A stretch of DNA of 64,000 nucleotides from Henricia sp. BOLD:AAB3569 (taxonomy: Eukaryota; Echinodermata; Asteroidea; Spinulosida; Echinasteridae): assembly GCA_037783545.1 (NCBI GenBank), contig JBBELK010000449.1, forward strand, positions 62,001 to 126,000, in the 5' to 3' direction. The position numbers and the translations under genes are program-made. Under the pieces are notes generated by a model. It was not told the DNA's origin, did no database searches, and was given only the letters and a program-made list of their open reading frames with translations. Positions 11,148 through 25,936 of this stretch are shown one piece after another (the stretch's first letter is position 1; every line of letters begins with the position of its first letter).

Positions 11148-14100
11148 ATTGTCCAGACAAATTTGAAATTTTGCCTGCTTTAACAACTCTATATCCCAAA
11201 CGTATTCTGCAAATTTCAGCAATTTCCCGTTTAAACCGACCGAGTTATCGGTGAATCTAGCAAAAACTCCCTGCCGGCACAGTTTTCGCACAAGCAGACG
11301 CCGCTTTCCGGAAACATTCCATCTGAAGTGGTCGCTATTTTGGAACTGAAGGAATGTCCACACAAACTTCAAATTGTGCCTGCTAAAACAACTCTATATC
11401 CCAAACGTATTCTGCAAATTTCAGCAATTTCCCGTTTAAACCGACCGAGTTATCGTTGAATCTAGCAAAAACTCCCTGCCGTCACAGTTTTCGCACAAGC
11501 AGATGCCGCTTTCGGGAAACATTGCGTCCGAAGTGGTCGCTATTTTGGAACTGAAGGAATGTCCAGACAAACTTGAAATTTTGACTGCTTTAACAACTCT
11601 ATATCCCAAACGTATTCTGCAAATTTCAGCAATTTCCCGTTTAAACCGACCAAGTTATCGTTGAGTCTAGCAAAAACTCCCTGCCGTCACAGTTTTCGCA
11701 CAAGCAGATGCCGCTTTTGTGAAACATTGCGTCCGAAGTGGTCGCTATTTTGGAACTGAAGGAATGTCCAGACAAACTTCAAATTTTGCCTGCTTTAACA
11801 ACTCTATATCCCAAACGTATTCTGCAAATTTCAGCAATTTCCCGTTTAAACCGACCGAGTTATCGGTGAATCTAGCAAAAACTCCCTGCCGGCACAGTTT
11901 TCGCACAACCGGACGCCTCTTTCCGGAAACATTCCATCTGAAGTGGTCGCTATTTTGGAACTGAAGGAATTTCCAGACAAACATCAAATTGTGCCTGCTA
12001 AAACAACTCTATATCCCAAACGTATTTTTCAAATTTCAGCAATTTCCGTTTAAACCGACCGAGTTATCGTCCAATATAGCAAAAACTCTCTGCCGGCACA
12101 GTTTTCGCACAACCGGACGCCGCTTTCCGGAAACATTCCATCTGAAGTGGTCGCTATTTTGGAACTGAAGGAATGTCCAGACAAACTTCAAATTGTGCCT
12201 GCTAAAACAACTCTATATCCCAAACGTATTCTGCAAATTTCAGCAATTTCCCGTTTAAACCGACCGAGTTATCGGTGAATCTAGCAAAAACTCCCTGCCG
12301 GCACAGTTTTCGCACAAGCAGACGCCGCTTTCCGGAAACATTCCATCTGAAGTGGTCGCTATTTTGGAACTGAAGGAATGTCCAGACAAACTTCAAATTG
12401 TGCCTGCTAAAACAACTCTATATCCCAAACGTATTCTGCAAATTTCAGCAATTTCCCGTTTAAACCGACCGAGTTATCGTTGAATCTAGCAAAAACTCCC
12501 TGCCGTCACAATTTTCGCACAAGCAGATGCCGCTTTCGGGAAACATTGCGTCCGAAGCGGTCGCTATTTTGGAACTGAAGGAATGTCCAGACAAACTTGA
12601 AATGTTGACTGCTTTAACAACTCTATATCCCAAACGTATTCTGCAAATTTCAGCAATTTCCCGTTTAAACCGACCAAGTTATCGTTGAGTCTAGCAAAAA
12701 CTCCCTGCCGTCACAGTTTTCGCACAAGCAGATGCCGCTTTTGTGAAACATTGCGTCCGAAGTGGTCGCTATTTTGGAACTGAAGGAATGTCCAGACAAA
12801 CTTCAAATTTTGCCTGCTTTAACAACTCTATATCCCAAACGTATTCTGCAAATTTCAGCAATTTCCCGTTTAAACCGACCGAGTTATCGGTGAATCTAGC
12901 AAAAACTCCCTGCCGGCACAGTTTTCGCACAACCGGACGCCTCTTTCCGGAAACATTCCATCTGAAGTGGTCGCTATTTTGGAACTGAAGGAATTTCCAG
13001 ACAAATTTGAAATGTTGACTGCTTTAACAACTCTATATCCCAAACGTATTCTGCAAATTTTAGCAATTTCCCGTTTAAACCGACCGAGTTATCGGTGAAT
13101 CTAGCAAAAACTCCCTGCCGGCACAGTTTTCGCACAACCGGACGCCTCTTTCCGGAAACATTCCATCTGAAGTGGTCGCTATTTTGGAACTGAAGGAATT
13201 TCCAGACAAACATCAAATTGTGCCTGCTAAAACAACTCTATATCCCAAACGTATTCTTCAAATTTCAGCAATTTCCGTTTAAACCGACCGAGTTATCGTC
13301 CAATATAGCAAAAACTCTCTGCCGGCACAGTTTTCGCACAACCGGACGCCGCTTTCCGGAAACATTCCATCTGAAGTGGTCGCTATTTTGGAACTGAAGG
13401 AATGTCCAGAAAAACTTTAAATTGTGCCTGCTAAAACAACTCTATATCCCAAACGTATTCTGCAAATTTCAGCAATTTCCCGTTTAAACCGACCGAGTTA
13501 TCGTTGAATCTAGCAAAAACTCCCTGCCGTCACAGTTTTCGCACAAGCAGATGCCGCTTTCGGGAAACATTGCGTCCGAAGTGGTCGCTATTTTGGAACT
13601 GAAGGAATGTCCAGACAAACTTGAAATTTTGACTGCTTTAACAACTCTATATCCCAAACGTATTCTGCAAATTTCAGCAATTTCCCGTTTAAACCGAACA
13701 AGTTATCGTTGAATCTAGCAAAAACTCCATGCCGGCACAGTTTTCGCACAAGCAGACGCCGCTTTCCGGAAACATTCCATCTGAAGTGGTCGCTATTTTG
13801 GAACTGAAGGAATGTCCAGACAAACTTCAAATTGTGCCTGCTAAAACAACTCTATATCCCAAACGTATTCTGCAAATTTCAGCAATTTCCCGTTTAAACC
13901 GACCGAGTTATTGTCGAATCTAGCAAAAACTCCCCTGCCGGCACATTTTTCGCACAAGCAGACGCCGCTTTCGGAAAACATTGCGTCTGAAGTGGTCGCT
14001 ATTTTGGAACTGAAGGAATGTCCAGACAAATTTGAAATTTTGCCTGTTTTAACAACTCTATATCCCAAACGTATTCTGCAAATTTCAGCAATTTCCCGTT

Positions 14101-14840
14101 TAAACCGACCGAGTTATCGGTGAATCTAGCAAAAACTCCCTGCCGGCACAGTTTTCGCACAAGCAGACGCCGCTTTCCGGAAACATTCCATCTGAAGTGG
14201 TCGCTATTTTGGAACTGAAGGAATGTCCAGACAAACTTCAAATTGTGCCTGCTAAAACAACTCTATATCCCAAACGTATTCTGCAAATTTCAGCAATTTC
14301 CCGTTTAAACCGACCGAGTTATCGTTGAATCTAGCAAAAACTCCCTGCCGTCACAATTTTCGCACAAGCAGATGCCGCTTTCGGGAAACATTGCGTCCGA
14401 AGTGGTCGCTATTTTGGAACTGAAGGAATGTCCAGACAAACTTGAAATGTTGACTGCTTTAACAACTCTATATCCCAAACGTATTCTGCAAATTTCAGCA
14501 ATTTCCCGTTTAAACCGACCAAGTTATCGTTGAGTCTAGCAAAAAATCCCTGCCGTCACAGTTTTCGCACAAGCAGATGCCGCTTTTGTGAAACATTGCG
14601 TCCGAAGTGGTCGCTATTTTGGAACTGAAGGAATGTCCAGACAAACTTCAAATTTTGCCTGCTTTAACAACTCTATATCCCAAACGTATTCTGCAAATTT
14701 CAGCAATTTCCCGTTTAAACCGACCGAGTTATCGGTGAATCTAGCAAAAACTCCCTGCCGGCACAGTTTTCGCACAACCGGACGCCTCTTTCCGGAAACA
14801 TTCCATCTGAAGTGGTCGCTATTTTGGAACTGAAGGAATT
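11148..14840 (+). repeat. A pentamer HOR (about 1024 bp) and derivatives
   Basis: A block with the private variant TTTTGTGAAACATTGCG followed by a monomer with CAACCGGACGCCTC recurs at about 11715, 12739 and 14584 (offsets 1024 and 1845 bp). The subtype CAACCGGACGCC first appears here and marks the array from this point to about 36.2 kb. Monomers with GTCCAATATAGC near 12070 and 13298 lack one C in ATTTCCGTTTAAACC, a shared one-base loss. Confidence 0.8.
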
Positions 14841-17800
14841 TCCAGACAAACTTCAAATTGTGCCTGCTAAAACAACTCTATATCCCAAACGTATTCTGCA
14901 AATTTCAGCAATTTCCCGTTTAAACCGACCGAGTTATCGTTGAATCCAGCAAAAACTCCCTGCCGTCACAGTTTTCGCTCAAGCAGATGCCGCTTTCGGG
15001 AAACATTGCGTCCGAAGTGGTCGCTATTTTGAAATTTTGCCTGCTTTAACAACTCTATATCCCAAACGTATTCTGCAAATGTCAGCAATTTCCCGTTTAA
15101 ACCGACCGAGTTATCGGTGAATCTAGCAAAAACTCCCTGCCGGCACAGATTTCGCACAAGCAGACGCCGCTTTCCGGAAACATTCCATCTGAAGTGGTCG
15201 CTATTTTGGAACTGAAGGAATGTCCAGACAAACTTGAAATTGTGCCTGCTAAAACAACTCTATATCCCAAACGTATTCTGCAAATTTCAGCAATTTCCCG
15301 TTTAAACCGACCGAGTTATCGTTGGATCTAGCAAAAACTCCCTGCCGTCACAGTTTTCGCACAAGCAGATGCCGCTTTCGGGAAACATTGCGTCCGAAGT
15401 GGTCGCTATTTCGGAACTGAAGGAATGTCCAGACAAACTTGAAATTTTGACTGCTTTAACAACTCTATATCCCAAACGTATTCTGCAAATTTCAGCAATT
15501 TCCCGTTTAAACCGAACAAGTTATCGTTGAATCTAGCAAAAACTCCCTGCCGTCACAGTTTTCGCACAAGCAGATGCCGCTTTCGTGAAACATTGCGTCC
15601 GAAGTGGTCGCTATTTTGGAACTGAAGGAATGTCCAGACAAACTTCAAATTTTGCCTGCTTTAAACAACTCTATATCCCAAACGTATTCTGCAAATTTCA
15701 GCAATTTCCCGTTTAAACCGACCGAGTTATTGTCGAATCTAGCAAAAACTCCCCTGCCGGCACATTTTTCGCACAAGCAGACGCCGCTTTCGGAAAACAT
15801 TGCGTCTGAAGTGGTCGCTATTTTGGAACTGAAGGAATGTCCAGACAAATTTGAAATTTTGCCTGCTTTAACAACTCTATATCCCAAACGTATTCTGCAA
15901 ATTTCAGCAATTTCCCGTTTAAACCGACCGAGTTATCGTTGAATCTAGCAAAAACTCCCTGCCGTCACAGTTTTCGCTCAAGCAGATGCCGCTTTCGGAA
16001 AACATTGCGTCCGAAGTGGTCGCTATTTTGGAACTAAAGGAATGTCCAGACAAACTTGAAATCTTGCCTGCTTTAACAACTCTATATCCCAAACGTATTC
16101 TGCAAATTTCAGCAATTTCCCGTTTAAACCGACCGAGTTATTGTCGAATCTAGCAAAAACTCCCCTGCCGGCACATTTTTCGCACAAGCAGACGCCGCTT
16201 TCGGAAAACATTGCGTCTGAAGTGGTCGCTCTTTTGGAACTGAAGGAATGTCCAGACAAATTTGAAATTTTGCCTGCTTTAACAACTCTATATCCCAAAC
16301 GTATTCTGCAAATTTCAGCAATTTCCCGTTTAAACCGACCGAGTTATCGTTGAATCTAGCAAAAACTCCCTGCCGGCACAGTTTTCGCACAACCGGACGC
16401 CGCTTTCCGGAAACATTCCATCTGAAGTGGTCGCTATTTTGGAACTAAAGGAATTTCCAGACAAACTTCAGATTTTGCCTGCTAAAACAACTCTATATCC
16501 CAAACGTATTCTGCAAATTTCAGCAATGTCCCGTTTAAACCGACCGAGTTATCGTTAAATCTAGCAAAAACTCCCTGCCGTCACAATTTTCGCACAAGCA
16601 GATGCCGCTTTCGGGAAACATTGCGTCCGAAGTGGTCGCTATTTTGGAACTGAAGGAATGTCCCGACAAACTTGAAATGTTGACTGCTTTAACAACTCTA
16701 TATCCCAAACGTATTCTGCAAATTTCAGCAATTTCCCGTTTAAACCGACCAAGTTATCGTTGAGTCTAGCAAAAACTCCCTGCCGTCACAGTTTTCGCAC
16801 AAGCAGATGCCGCTTTTGTGAAACATTGCGTCCGAAGTGGTCGCTATTTTTGAACTGAAGGAATGTCCAGACAAACTTCAAATTTTGCCTGCTTTAACAA
16901 CTCTATATCCCAAACGTATTCTGCAAATTTCAGCAATTTCCCGTTTAAACCGACCGAGTTATCGGTGAATCTAGCAAAAACTCCCTGCCGGCACAGTTTT
17001 CGCACAACCGGACGCCTCTTTCCGGAAACATTCCATCTGAAGTGGTCGCTATTTTGAAACTGAAGGAATTTCCAGACAAACTTCAAATTGTGCCTGCTAA
17101 AACAACTCTATATCCCAAACGTATTCTGCAAATTTCAGCAATTTCCCGTTTAAACCGACCGAGTTATCGTTGAATCCAGCAAAAACTCCCTGCCGTCACA
17201 GTTTTCGCTCAAGCAGATGCCGCTTTCGGGAAACATTGCGTCCGAAGTGGTTGCTATTTTGAAATTTTGCCTGCTTTAACAACTCTATATCCCAAACGTA
17301 TTCTGCAAATGTCAGCAATTTCCCGTTTAAACCGACCGAGTTATCGGTGAATCTAGCAAAAACTCCCTGCCGGCACAGTTTTCGCACAAGCAGACGCCGC
17401 TTTCCGGAAACATTCCATCTGAAGTGGTCGTTATTTTGGAACTGAAGGAATGTCCAGACAAACTTGAAATTGTGCCTGCTAAAACAACTCTATATCCCAA
17501 ACGTATTCTGCAAATTTCAGCAATTTCCCGTTTAAACCGACCGAGTTATCGTTGAATCTAGCAAAAACTCCCTGCCGTCACAGTTTTCGCACAAGCAGAT
17601 GCCGCTCTTGGGAAACATTGCGTCCGAAGTGGTCGCTATTTCGGAACTGAAGGAATGTCCAGACAAACTTGAAATTTTGACTGCTTTAACAACTCTATAT
17701 CCCAAACGTATTCTGCAAATTTCAGCAATTTCCCGTTTAAACCGAACAAGTTATCGTTGAATCTAGCAAAAACTCCCTGCCGTCACAGTTTTCGCACAAG

Positions 17801-20397
17801 CAGATGCCGCTTTCGTGAAACATTGCGTCCGAAGTGGTCGCTATTTTGGAACTGAAGGAATGTCCAGACAAACTTCAAATTTTGCCTGCTTTAAACAACT
17901 CTATATCCCAAACGTATTCTGCAAATTTCAGCAATTTCCCGTTTAAACCGACCGAGTTATTGTCGAATCTAGCAAAAACTCCCCTGCCGGCACATTTTTC
18001 GCACAAGCAGACGCCGCTTTCGGAAAACATTGCGTCTGAAGTGGTCGCTATTTTGGAACTGAAGGAATGTCCAGACAAATTTGAAATTTTGCCTGCTTTA
18101 ACAACTCTATATCCCAAACGTATTCTGCAAATTTCAGCAATTTCCCGTTTAAACCGACCGAGTTATCGTTGAATCTAGCAAAAACTCCCTGCCGTCACAG
18201 TTTTCGCTCAAGCAGATGCCGCTTTCGGAAAACATTGCGTCCGAAGTGGTCGCTATTTTGGAACTAAAGGAATGTCCAGACAAACTTGAAATCTTGCCTG
18301 CTTTAACAACTCTATATCCCAAACGTATTCTGCAAATTTCAGCAATTTCCCGTTTAAAACCGACCGAGTTATTGTCGAATCTAGCAAAAACTCCCCTGCC
18401 GGCACAGTTTTCGCACAAGCAGACGCCGCTTTCGGAAAACATTGCGTCTGAAGTGGTCGCTCTTTTGGAACTGAAGGAATGTCCAGACAAATTTGAAATT
18501 TTGCCTGCTTTAACAACTCTATATCCCAAACGTATTCTGCAAATTTCAGCAATTTCCCGTTTAAACCGACCGAGTTATCGTTGAATCTAGCAAAAACTCC
18601 CTGCCGGCACAGTTTTCGCACAACCGGACGCCGCTTTCCGGAAACATTCCATCTGAAGTGGTCGCTATTTTGGAACTAAAGGAATTTCCAGACAAACTTC
18701 AGATTTTGCCTGCTAAAACAACTCTATATCCCAAACGTATTCTGCAAATTTCAGCAATGTCCCGTTTAAACCGACCGAGTTATCGTTAAATCTAGCAAAA
18801 ACTCCCTGCCGTCACAATTTTCGCACAAGCAGATGCCGCTTTCGGGAAACATTGCGTCCGAAGTGGTCGCTATTTTGGAACTGAAGGAATGTCCCGACAA
18901 ACTTGAAATGTTGACTGCTTTAACAACTCTATATCCCAAACGTATTCTGCAAATTTCAGCAATTTCCCGTTTAAACCGACCAAGTTATCGTTGAGTCTAG
19001 CAAAAACTCCCTGCCGTCACAGTTTTCGCACAAGCAGATGCCGCTTTTGTGAAACATTGCGTCCGAAGTGGTCGCTATTTTTGAACTGAAGGAATGTCCA
19101 GACAAACTTCAAATTTTGCCTGCTTTAACAACTCTATATCCCAAACGTATTCTGCAAATTTCAGCAATTTCCCGTTTAAACCGACCGAGTTATCGGTGAA
19201 TCTAGCAAAAACTCCCTGCCGGCACAGTTTTCGCACAACCGGACGCCTCTTTCCGGAAACATTCCATCTGAAGTGGTCGCTATTTTGAAACTGAAGGAAT
19301 TTCCAGACAAACTTCAAATTGTGCCTGCTAAAACAACTCTATATCCCAAACGTATTCTGCAAATTTCAGCAATTTCCCGTTTAAACCGACCGAGTTATCG
19401 TTGAATCCAGCAAAAACTCCCTGCCGTCACAGTTTTCGCTCAAGCAGATGCCGCTTTCGGGAAACATTGCGTCCGAAGTGGTCGCTATTTTGAAATTTTG
19501 CCTGCTTTAACAACTCTATATCCCAAACGTATTCTGCAAATGTCAGCAATTTCCCGTTTAAACCGACCGAGTTATCGGTGAATCTAGCAAAAACTCCCTG
19601 CCGGCACAGTTTTCGCACAAGCAGACGCCGCTTTCCGGAAACATTCCATCTGAAGTGGTCGTTATTTTGGAACTGAAGGAATGTCCAGACAAACTTGAAA
19701 TTTTGACTGCTTTAACAACTCTATATCCCAAACGTATTCTGCAAATTTCAGCAATTTCCCGTTTAAACCGAACAAGTTATCGTTGAATCTAGCAAAAACT
19801 CCCTGCCGTCACAGTTTTCGCACAAGCAGATGCCGCTTTCGTGAAACATTGCGTCCGAAGTGGTCGCTATTTTGGAACTGAAGGAATGTCCAGACAAACT
19901 TCAAATTTTGCCTGCTTTAAACAACTCTATATCCCAAACGTATTCTGCAAATTTCAGCAATTTCCCGTTTAAACCGACCGAGTTATTGTCGAATCTAGCA
20001 AAAACTCCCCTGCCGGCACATTTTTCGCACAAGCAGACGCCGCTTTCGGAAAACATTGCGTCTGAAGTGGTCGCTATTTTGGAACTGAAGGAATGTCCAG
20101 ACGAATTTGAAATTTTGCCTGCTTTAACAACTCTATATCCCAAACGTATTCTGCAAATTTCAGCAATTTCCCGTTTAAACCGACCGAGTTATCGTTGAAT
20201 CTAGCAAAAACTCCCTGCCGTCACAGTTTTCGCTCAAGCAGATGCCGCTTTCGGGAAACATTGCGTCCGAAGTGGTCGCTATTTTGGAACTAAAGGAATG
20301 TCCAGACAAACTTGAAATCTTGCCTGCTTTAACAACTCTATATCCCAAACGTATTCTGCAAATTTCAGCAATTTCCCGTTTAAACCGACCGAGTTAT
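14841..20397 (+). repeat. 2230-bp A 11-mer HOR, two full copies and one shortened
   Basis: Copy 1 is about 14841-17070, copy 2 about 17071-19301, and copy 3 runs to about 20397 but lacks one whole monomer (spacing 2026 instead of 2231 bp). Each copy contains one 177-bp short monomer whose scar TATTTTGAAATTTTGCC serves as a period marker (15031, 17261, 19492). Copy 2 has one extra A in GTTTAAAACC near 18358, which changes the spacing from 2230 to 2231. Several monomers have 206 bp because of CTCCCC or CTTTAAACAAC. Confidence 0.88.
14988..15164 (+). repeat. Short A monomer (about 177 bp), HOR marker
   Basis: A 28-bp deletion fuses CTATTTTG to AAATTTTGCC near 15027-15031, with a 4-bp TTTG overlap between the two breakpoints. 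The same scar is found near 17261, 19492, 22751 and 25393. Spacings of 2230, 2231 and 2642 bp show that the deletion arose once and then spread with the HOR. The monomer limits given are approximate. Confidence 0.85.
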
Positions 20398-23300
20398 CGT
20401 CCAATCTAGCAAAAACTCCCTGCCGGCACAGTTTTCGCACAACCGGACGCCGCTTTCCGGAAACATTCCATCTGAAGTGGTCGCTATTTTGGAACTAAAG
20501 GAATTTCCAGACAAACTTCAGATTTTGTCTGCTAAAACAACTCTATATCCCAAACGTATTCTGCAAATTTCAGCAATGTCCCGTTTAAACCGACCGAGTT
20601 ATTGTCGAATCTAGCAAAAACTCCCCTGCCGGCACATTTTTCGCACAAGCAGACGCCGCTTTCGGAAAACATTGCGTCCGAAGTGGTCGCTATTTTGGAA
20701 CTGAAGGAATGTCCAGACAAACTTGAAATCTTGCCTGCTTTAACAACTCTATATCCCAAACGTATTCTGCAAATTTCAGCAATTTCCCGTTTAAACCGAC
20801 CGAGTTATCGGTGAATCAAGCAAAAACTCCCTGCCGGCACAGTTTTCGCACAAGCAGACGCCGCTTTCCGGAAACATTCCATCTGAAGTGGTCGCTATTT
20901 TGGAACTGAAGGAATGTCCAGACAAACTTGAAATTGTGCCTGCTAAAACAACTCTATATCCCAAACGTATTCTGCAAATTTCAGCAATTTCCCGTTTAAA
21001 CCGACCGAGTTATCGTTGAATCTAGCAAAAACTCCCTGCCGTCACAGTTTTCGCACAAGCAGATGCCGCTTTCGGGAAACATTTCGTCCGAAGTGGTCGC
21101 TATTTCAGAACTGAAGGAATGTACAGACAAACTTGAAATTTTGACTGCTTTAACAACTCTATATCCCAAACGTATTCTGCAAATTTCAGCAATTTCCCGT
21201 TTAAACCGAACAAGTTATCGTTGAATCTAGCAAAAACTCCCTGCCGTCACAGTTTTCGCACAAGCAGATGCCGCTTTCGTGAAACATTGCGTCCGAAGTG
21301 GTCGCTATTTTGGAACTGAAGGAATGTCCAGACAAACTTCAAATTTTGCCTGCTTTAAACAACTCTATATCCCAAACGTATTCTGCAAATTTCAGCAATT
21401 TCCCGTTTAAACCAACCGAGTTATTGTCGAATCTAGCAAAAACTCCCCTGCCGGCACATTTTTCGCACAAGCAGACGCCGCTTTCGGAAAACATTGCGTC
21501 TGAAGTGGTCGCTATTTTGGAACTGAAGGAATGTCCAGACAAATTTGAAATTTTGCCTGCTTTAACAACTCTATATCCCAAACGTATTCTGCAAATTTCA
21601 GCAATTTCCCGTTTAAACCGACCGAGTTATCGTTGAATCTAGCAAAAACTCCCTGCCGTCACAGTTTTCGCTCAAGCAGATGCCGCTTTCGGGAAACATT
21701 GCGTCCGAAGTGGTCGCTATTTTGGAACTAAAGGAATGTCCAGACAAACTTGAAATCTTGCCTGCTTTAACAACTCTATATCCCAAACGTATTCTGCAAA
21801 TTTCAGCAATTTCCCGTTTAAACCGACCGAGTTATTGTCGAATCTAGCAAAAACTCCCCTGCCGGCACATTTTTCGCACAAGCAGACGCCGCTTTCGGAA
21901 AACATTGCGTCTGAAGTGGTCGCTCTTTTGGAACTGAAGGAATGTCCAGACAAATTTGAAATTTTGCCTGCTTTAACAACTCTATATCCCAAACGTATTC
22001 TGCAAATTTCAGCAATTTCCCGTTTAAACCGACCGAGTTATCGTTGAATCTAGCAAAAACTCCCTGCCGGCACAGTTTTCGCACAACCGGACGCCGCTTT
22101 CCGGAAACATTCCATCTGAAGTGGTCGCTATTTTGGAACTAAAGGAATTTCCAGACAAACTTCAGATTTTGCCTGCTAAAACAACTCTATATCCCAAACG
22201 TATTCTGCAAATTTCAGCAATGTCCCGTTTAAACCGACCGAGTTATTGTCGAATCTAGCAAAAACTCCCCTGCCGGCACATTTTTCGCACAAGCAGATGC
22301 CGCTTTTGTGAAACATTGCGTCCGAAGTGGTCGCTATTTTGGAACTGAAGGAATGTCCAGACAAACTTCAAATTTTGCCTGCTTTAACAACTCTATATCC
22401 CAAACGTATTCTGCAAATTTCAGCAATTTCCCGTTTAAACCGACCGAGTTATCGGTGAATCTAGCAAAAACTCCCTGCCGGCACAGTTTTCGCACAACCG
22501 GACGCCTCTTTCCGGAAACATTCCATCTGAAGTGGTCGCTATTTTGGAACTGAAGGAATTTCCAGACAAACTTCAAATTGTGCCTGCTAAAACAACTCTA
22601 TATCCCAAACGTATTCTGCAAATTTCAGCAATTTCCCGTTTAAACCGACCGAGTTATCGTTGAATCCAGCAAAAACTCCCTGCCGTCACAGTTTTCGCTC
22701 AAGCAGATGCCGCTTTCGGGAAACATTGCGTCCGAAGTGGTCGCTATTTTGAAATTTTGCCTGCTTTAACAACTCTATATCCCAAACGTATTCTGCAAAT
22801 GTCAGCAATTTCCGGTTTAAACCGACCGAGTTATCGGTGAATCTAGCAAAAACTCCATGCCGGCACAGTTTTCGCATAAGCAGACGCCGCTTTCCGGAAA
22901 CATTCCATCTGAAGTGGTCGTTATTTTGGAACTGAAGGAATGTCCAGACAAACTTGAAATTGTGCCTGCTAAAACAACTCTATATCCCAAACGTATTCTG
23001 CAAATTTCAGCAATTTCCCGTTTAAACCGACCGAGTTATCGTCCAATCTAGCAAAAACTCCCTGCCGGCACAGTTTTCGCACAACCGGACGCCGCTTTCC
23101 GGAAACATTCCATCTGAAGTGGTCGCTATTTTGGAACTAAAGGAATTTCCAGACAAACTTCAGATTTTGTCTGCTAAAACAACTCTATATCCCAAACGTA
23201 TTCTGCAAATTTCAGCAATGTCCCGTTTAAACCGACCGAGTTATTGTCGAATCTAGCAAAAACTCCCCTGCCGGCACATTTTTCGCACAAGCAGACGCCG

Positions 23301-25936
23301 CTTTCGGAAAACATTGCGTCCGAAGTGGTCGCTATTTTGGAACTGAAGGAATGTCCAGACAAACTTGAAATCTTGCCTGCTTTAACAACTCTATATCCCA
23401 AACGTATTCTGCAAATTTCAGCAATTTCCCCTTTAAACCGACCGAGTTATCGGTGAATCAAGCAAAAACTCCCTGCCGGCACAGTTTTCGCACAAGCAGA
23501 CGCCGCTTTCCGGAAACATTCCATCTGAAGTGGTCGCTATTTTGGAACTGAAGGAATGTCCAGACAAACTTGAAATTGTGCCTGCTAAAACAACTCTATA
23601 TCCCAAACGTATTCTGCAAATTTCAGCAATTTCCCGTTTAAACCGACCGAGTTATCGTTGAATCTAGCAAAAACTCCCTGCCGTCACAGTTTTCGCACAA
23701 GCAGATGCCGCTTTCGGGAAACATTTCGTCCGAAGTGGTCGCTATTTCAGAACTGAAGGAATGTACAGACAAACTTGAAATTTTGACTGCTTTAACAACT
23801 CTATATCCCAAACGTATTCTGCAAATTTCAGCAATTTCCCGTTTAAACCGAACAAGTTATCGTTGAATCTAGCAAAAACTCCCTGCCGTCACAGTTTTCG
23901 CACAAGCAGATGCCGCTTTCGTGAAACATTGCGTCCGAAGTGGTCGCTATTTTGGAACTGAAGGAATGTCCAGACAAACTTCAAATTTTGCCTGCTTTAA
24001 ACAACTCTATATCCCAAACGTATTCTGCAAATTTCAGCAATTTCCCGTTTAAACCAACCGAGTTATTGTCGAATCTAGCAAAAACTCCCCTGCCGGCACA
24101 TTTTTCGCACAAGCAGACGCCGCTTTCGGAAAACATTGCGTCTGAAGTGGTCGCTATTTTGGAACTGAAGGAATGTCCAGACAAATTTGAAATTTTGCCT
24201 GCTTTAACAACTCTATATCCCAAACGTATTCTGCAAATTTCAGTAATTTCCCGTTTAAACCGACCGAGTTATCGTTGAATCTAGCAAAAACTCCCTGCCG
24301 TCACAGTTTTCGCTCAAGCAGATGCCGCTTTCGGGAAACATTGCGTCCGAAGTGGTCGCTATTTTGGAACTAAAGGAATGTCCAGACAAACTTGAAATCT
24401 TGCCTGCTTTAACAACTCTATATCCCAAACGTATTCTGCAAATTTCAGCAATTTCCCGTTTAAACCGACCGAGTTATTGTCGAATCTAGCAAAAACTCCC
24501 CTGCCGGCACATTTTTCGCACAAGCAGACGCCGCTTTCGGAAAACATTGCGTCTGAAGTGGTCGCTCTTTTGGAACTGAAGGAATGTCCAGACAAATTTG
24601 AAATTTTGCCTGCTTTAACAACTCTATATCCCAAACGTATTCTGCAAATTTCAGCAATTTCCCGTTTAAACCGACCGAGTTATTGTTGAATCTAGCAAAA
24701 ACTCCCTGCCGGCACAGTTTTCGCACAACCGGACGCCGCTTTCCGGAAACATTCCATCTGAAGTGGTCGCTATTTTGGAACTAAAGGAATTTCCAGACAA
24801 ACTTCAGATTTTGCCTGCTAAAACAACTCTATATCCCAAACGTATTCTGCAAATTTCAGCAATGTCCCGTTTAAACCGACCGAGTTATTGTCGAATCTAG
24901 CAAAAACTCCCCTGCCGGCACATTTTTCGCACAAGCAGATGCCGCTTTTGTGAAACATTGCGTCCGAAGTGGTCGCTATTTTGGAACTGAAGGAATGTCC
25001 AGACAAACTTCAAATTTTGCCTGCTTTAACAACTCTATATCCCAAACGTATTCTGCAAATTTCAGCAATTTCCCGTTTAAACCGACCGAGTTATCGGTGA
25101 ATCTAGCAAAAACTCCCTGCCGGCACAGTTTTCGCACAACCGGACGCCTCTTTCCGGAAACATTCCATCTGAAGTGGTCGCTATTTTGGAACTGAAGGAA
25201 TTTCCAGACAAACTTCAAATTGTGCCTGCTAAAACAACTCTATATCCCAAACGTATTCTGCAAATTTCAGCAATTTCCCGTTTAAACCGACCGAGTTATC
25301 GTTGAATCCAGCAAAAACTCCCTGCCGTCACAGTTTTCGCTCAAGCAGATGCCGCTTTCGGGAAACATTGCGTCCGAAGTGGTCGCTATTTTGAAATTTT
25401 GCCTGCTTTAACAACTCTATATCCCAAACGTATTCTGCAAATGTCAGCAATTTCCCGTTTAAACCGACCGAGTTATCGGTGAATCTAGCAAAAACTCCAT
25501 GCCGGCACAGTTTTCGCATAAGCAGACGCCGCTTTCCGGAAACATTCCATCTGAAGTGGTCGTTATTTTGGAACTGAAGGAATGTCCAGACAAACTTGAA
25601 ATTGTGCCTGCTAAAACAACTCTATATCCCAAACGTATTCTGCAAATTTCAGCAATTTCCCGTTTAAACCGACCGAGTTATCGTCCAATCTAGCAAAAAC
25701 TCCCTGCCGGCACAGTTTTCGCACAACCGGACGCCGCTTTCCGGAAACATTCCATCTGAAGTGCTCGCTATTTTGGAACTAAAGGAATTTCCAGACAAAC
25801 TTCAGATTTTGTCTGCTAAAACAACTCTATATCCCAAACGTATTCTGCAAATTTCAGCAATGTCCCGTTTAAACCGACCGAGTTATTGTCGAATCTAGCA
25901 AAAACTCCCCTGCCGGCACATTTTTCGCACAAGCAG
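20398..25936 (+). repeat. 2642-bp A 13-mer HOR, two full copies and a partial third
   Basis: Copies at about 20398-23039 and 23040-25681 agree at nearly every base, with a partial third copy to about 25936. Differences between copies are single bases, such as CCCTTTAAACC near 23430, CAGTAATTTC near 24242 and TATTGTTGAATC near 24682. The unit contains the 177-bp short monomer (22751 and 25393), so it probably grew out of the 2230-bp HOR by gain of about two monomers. The third copy switches to another subtype where AGCAGATGCC replaces AGCAGACGCC. Confidence 0.88.
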
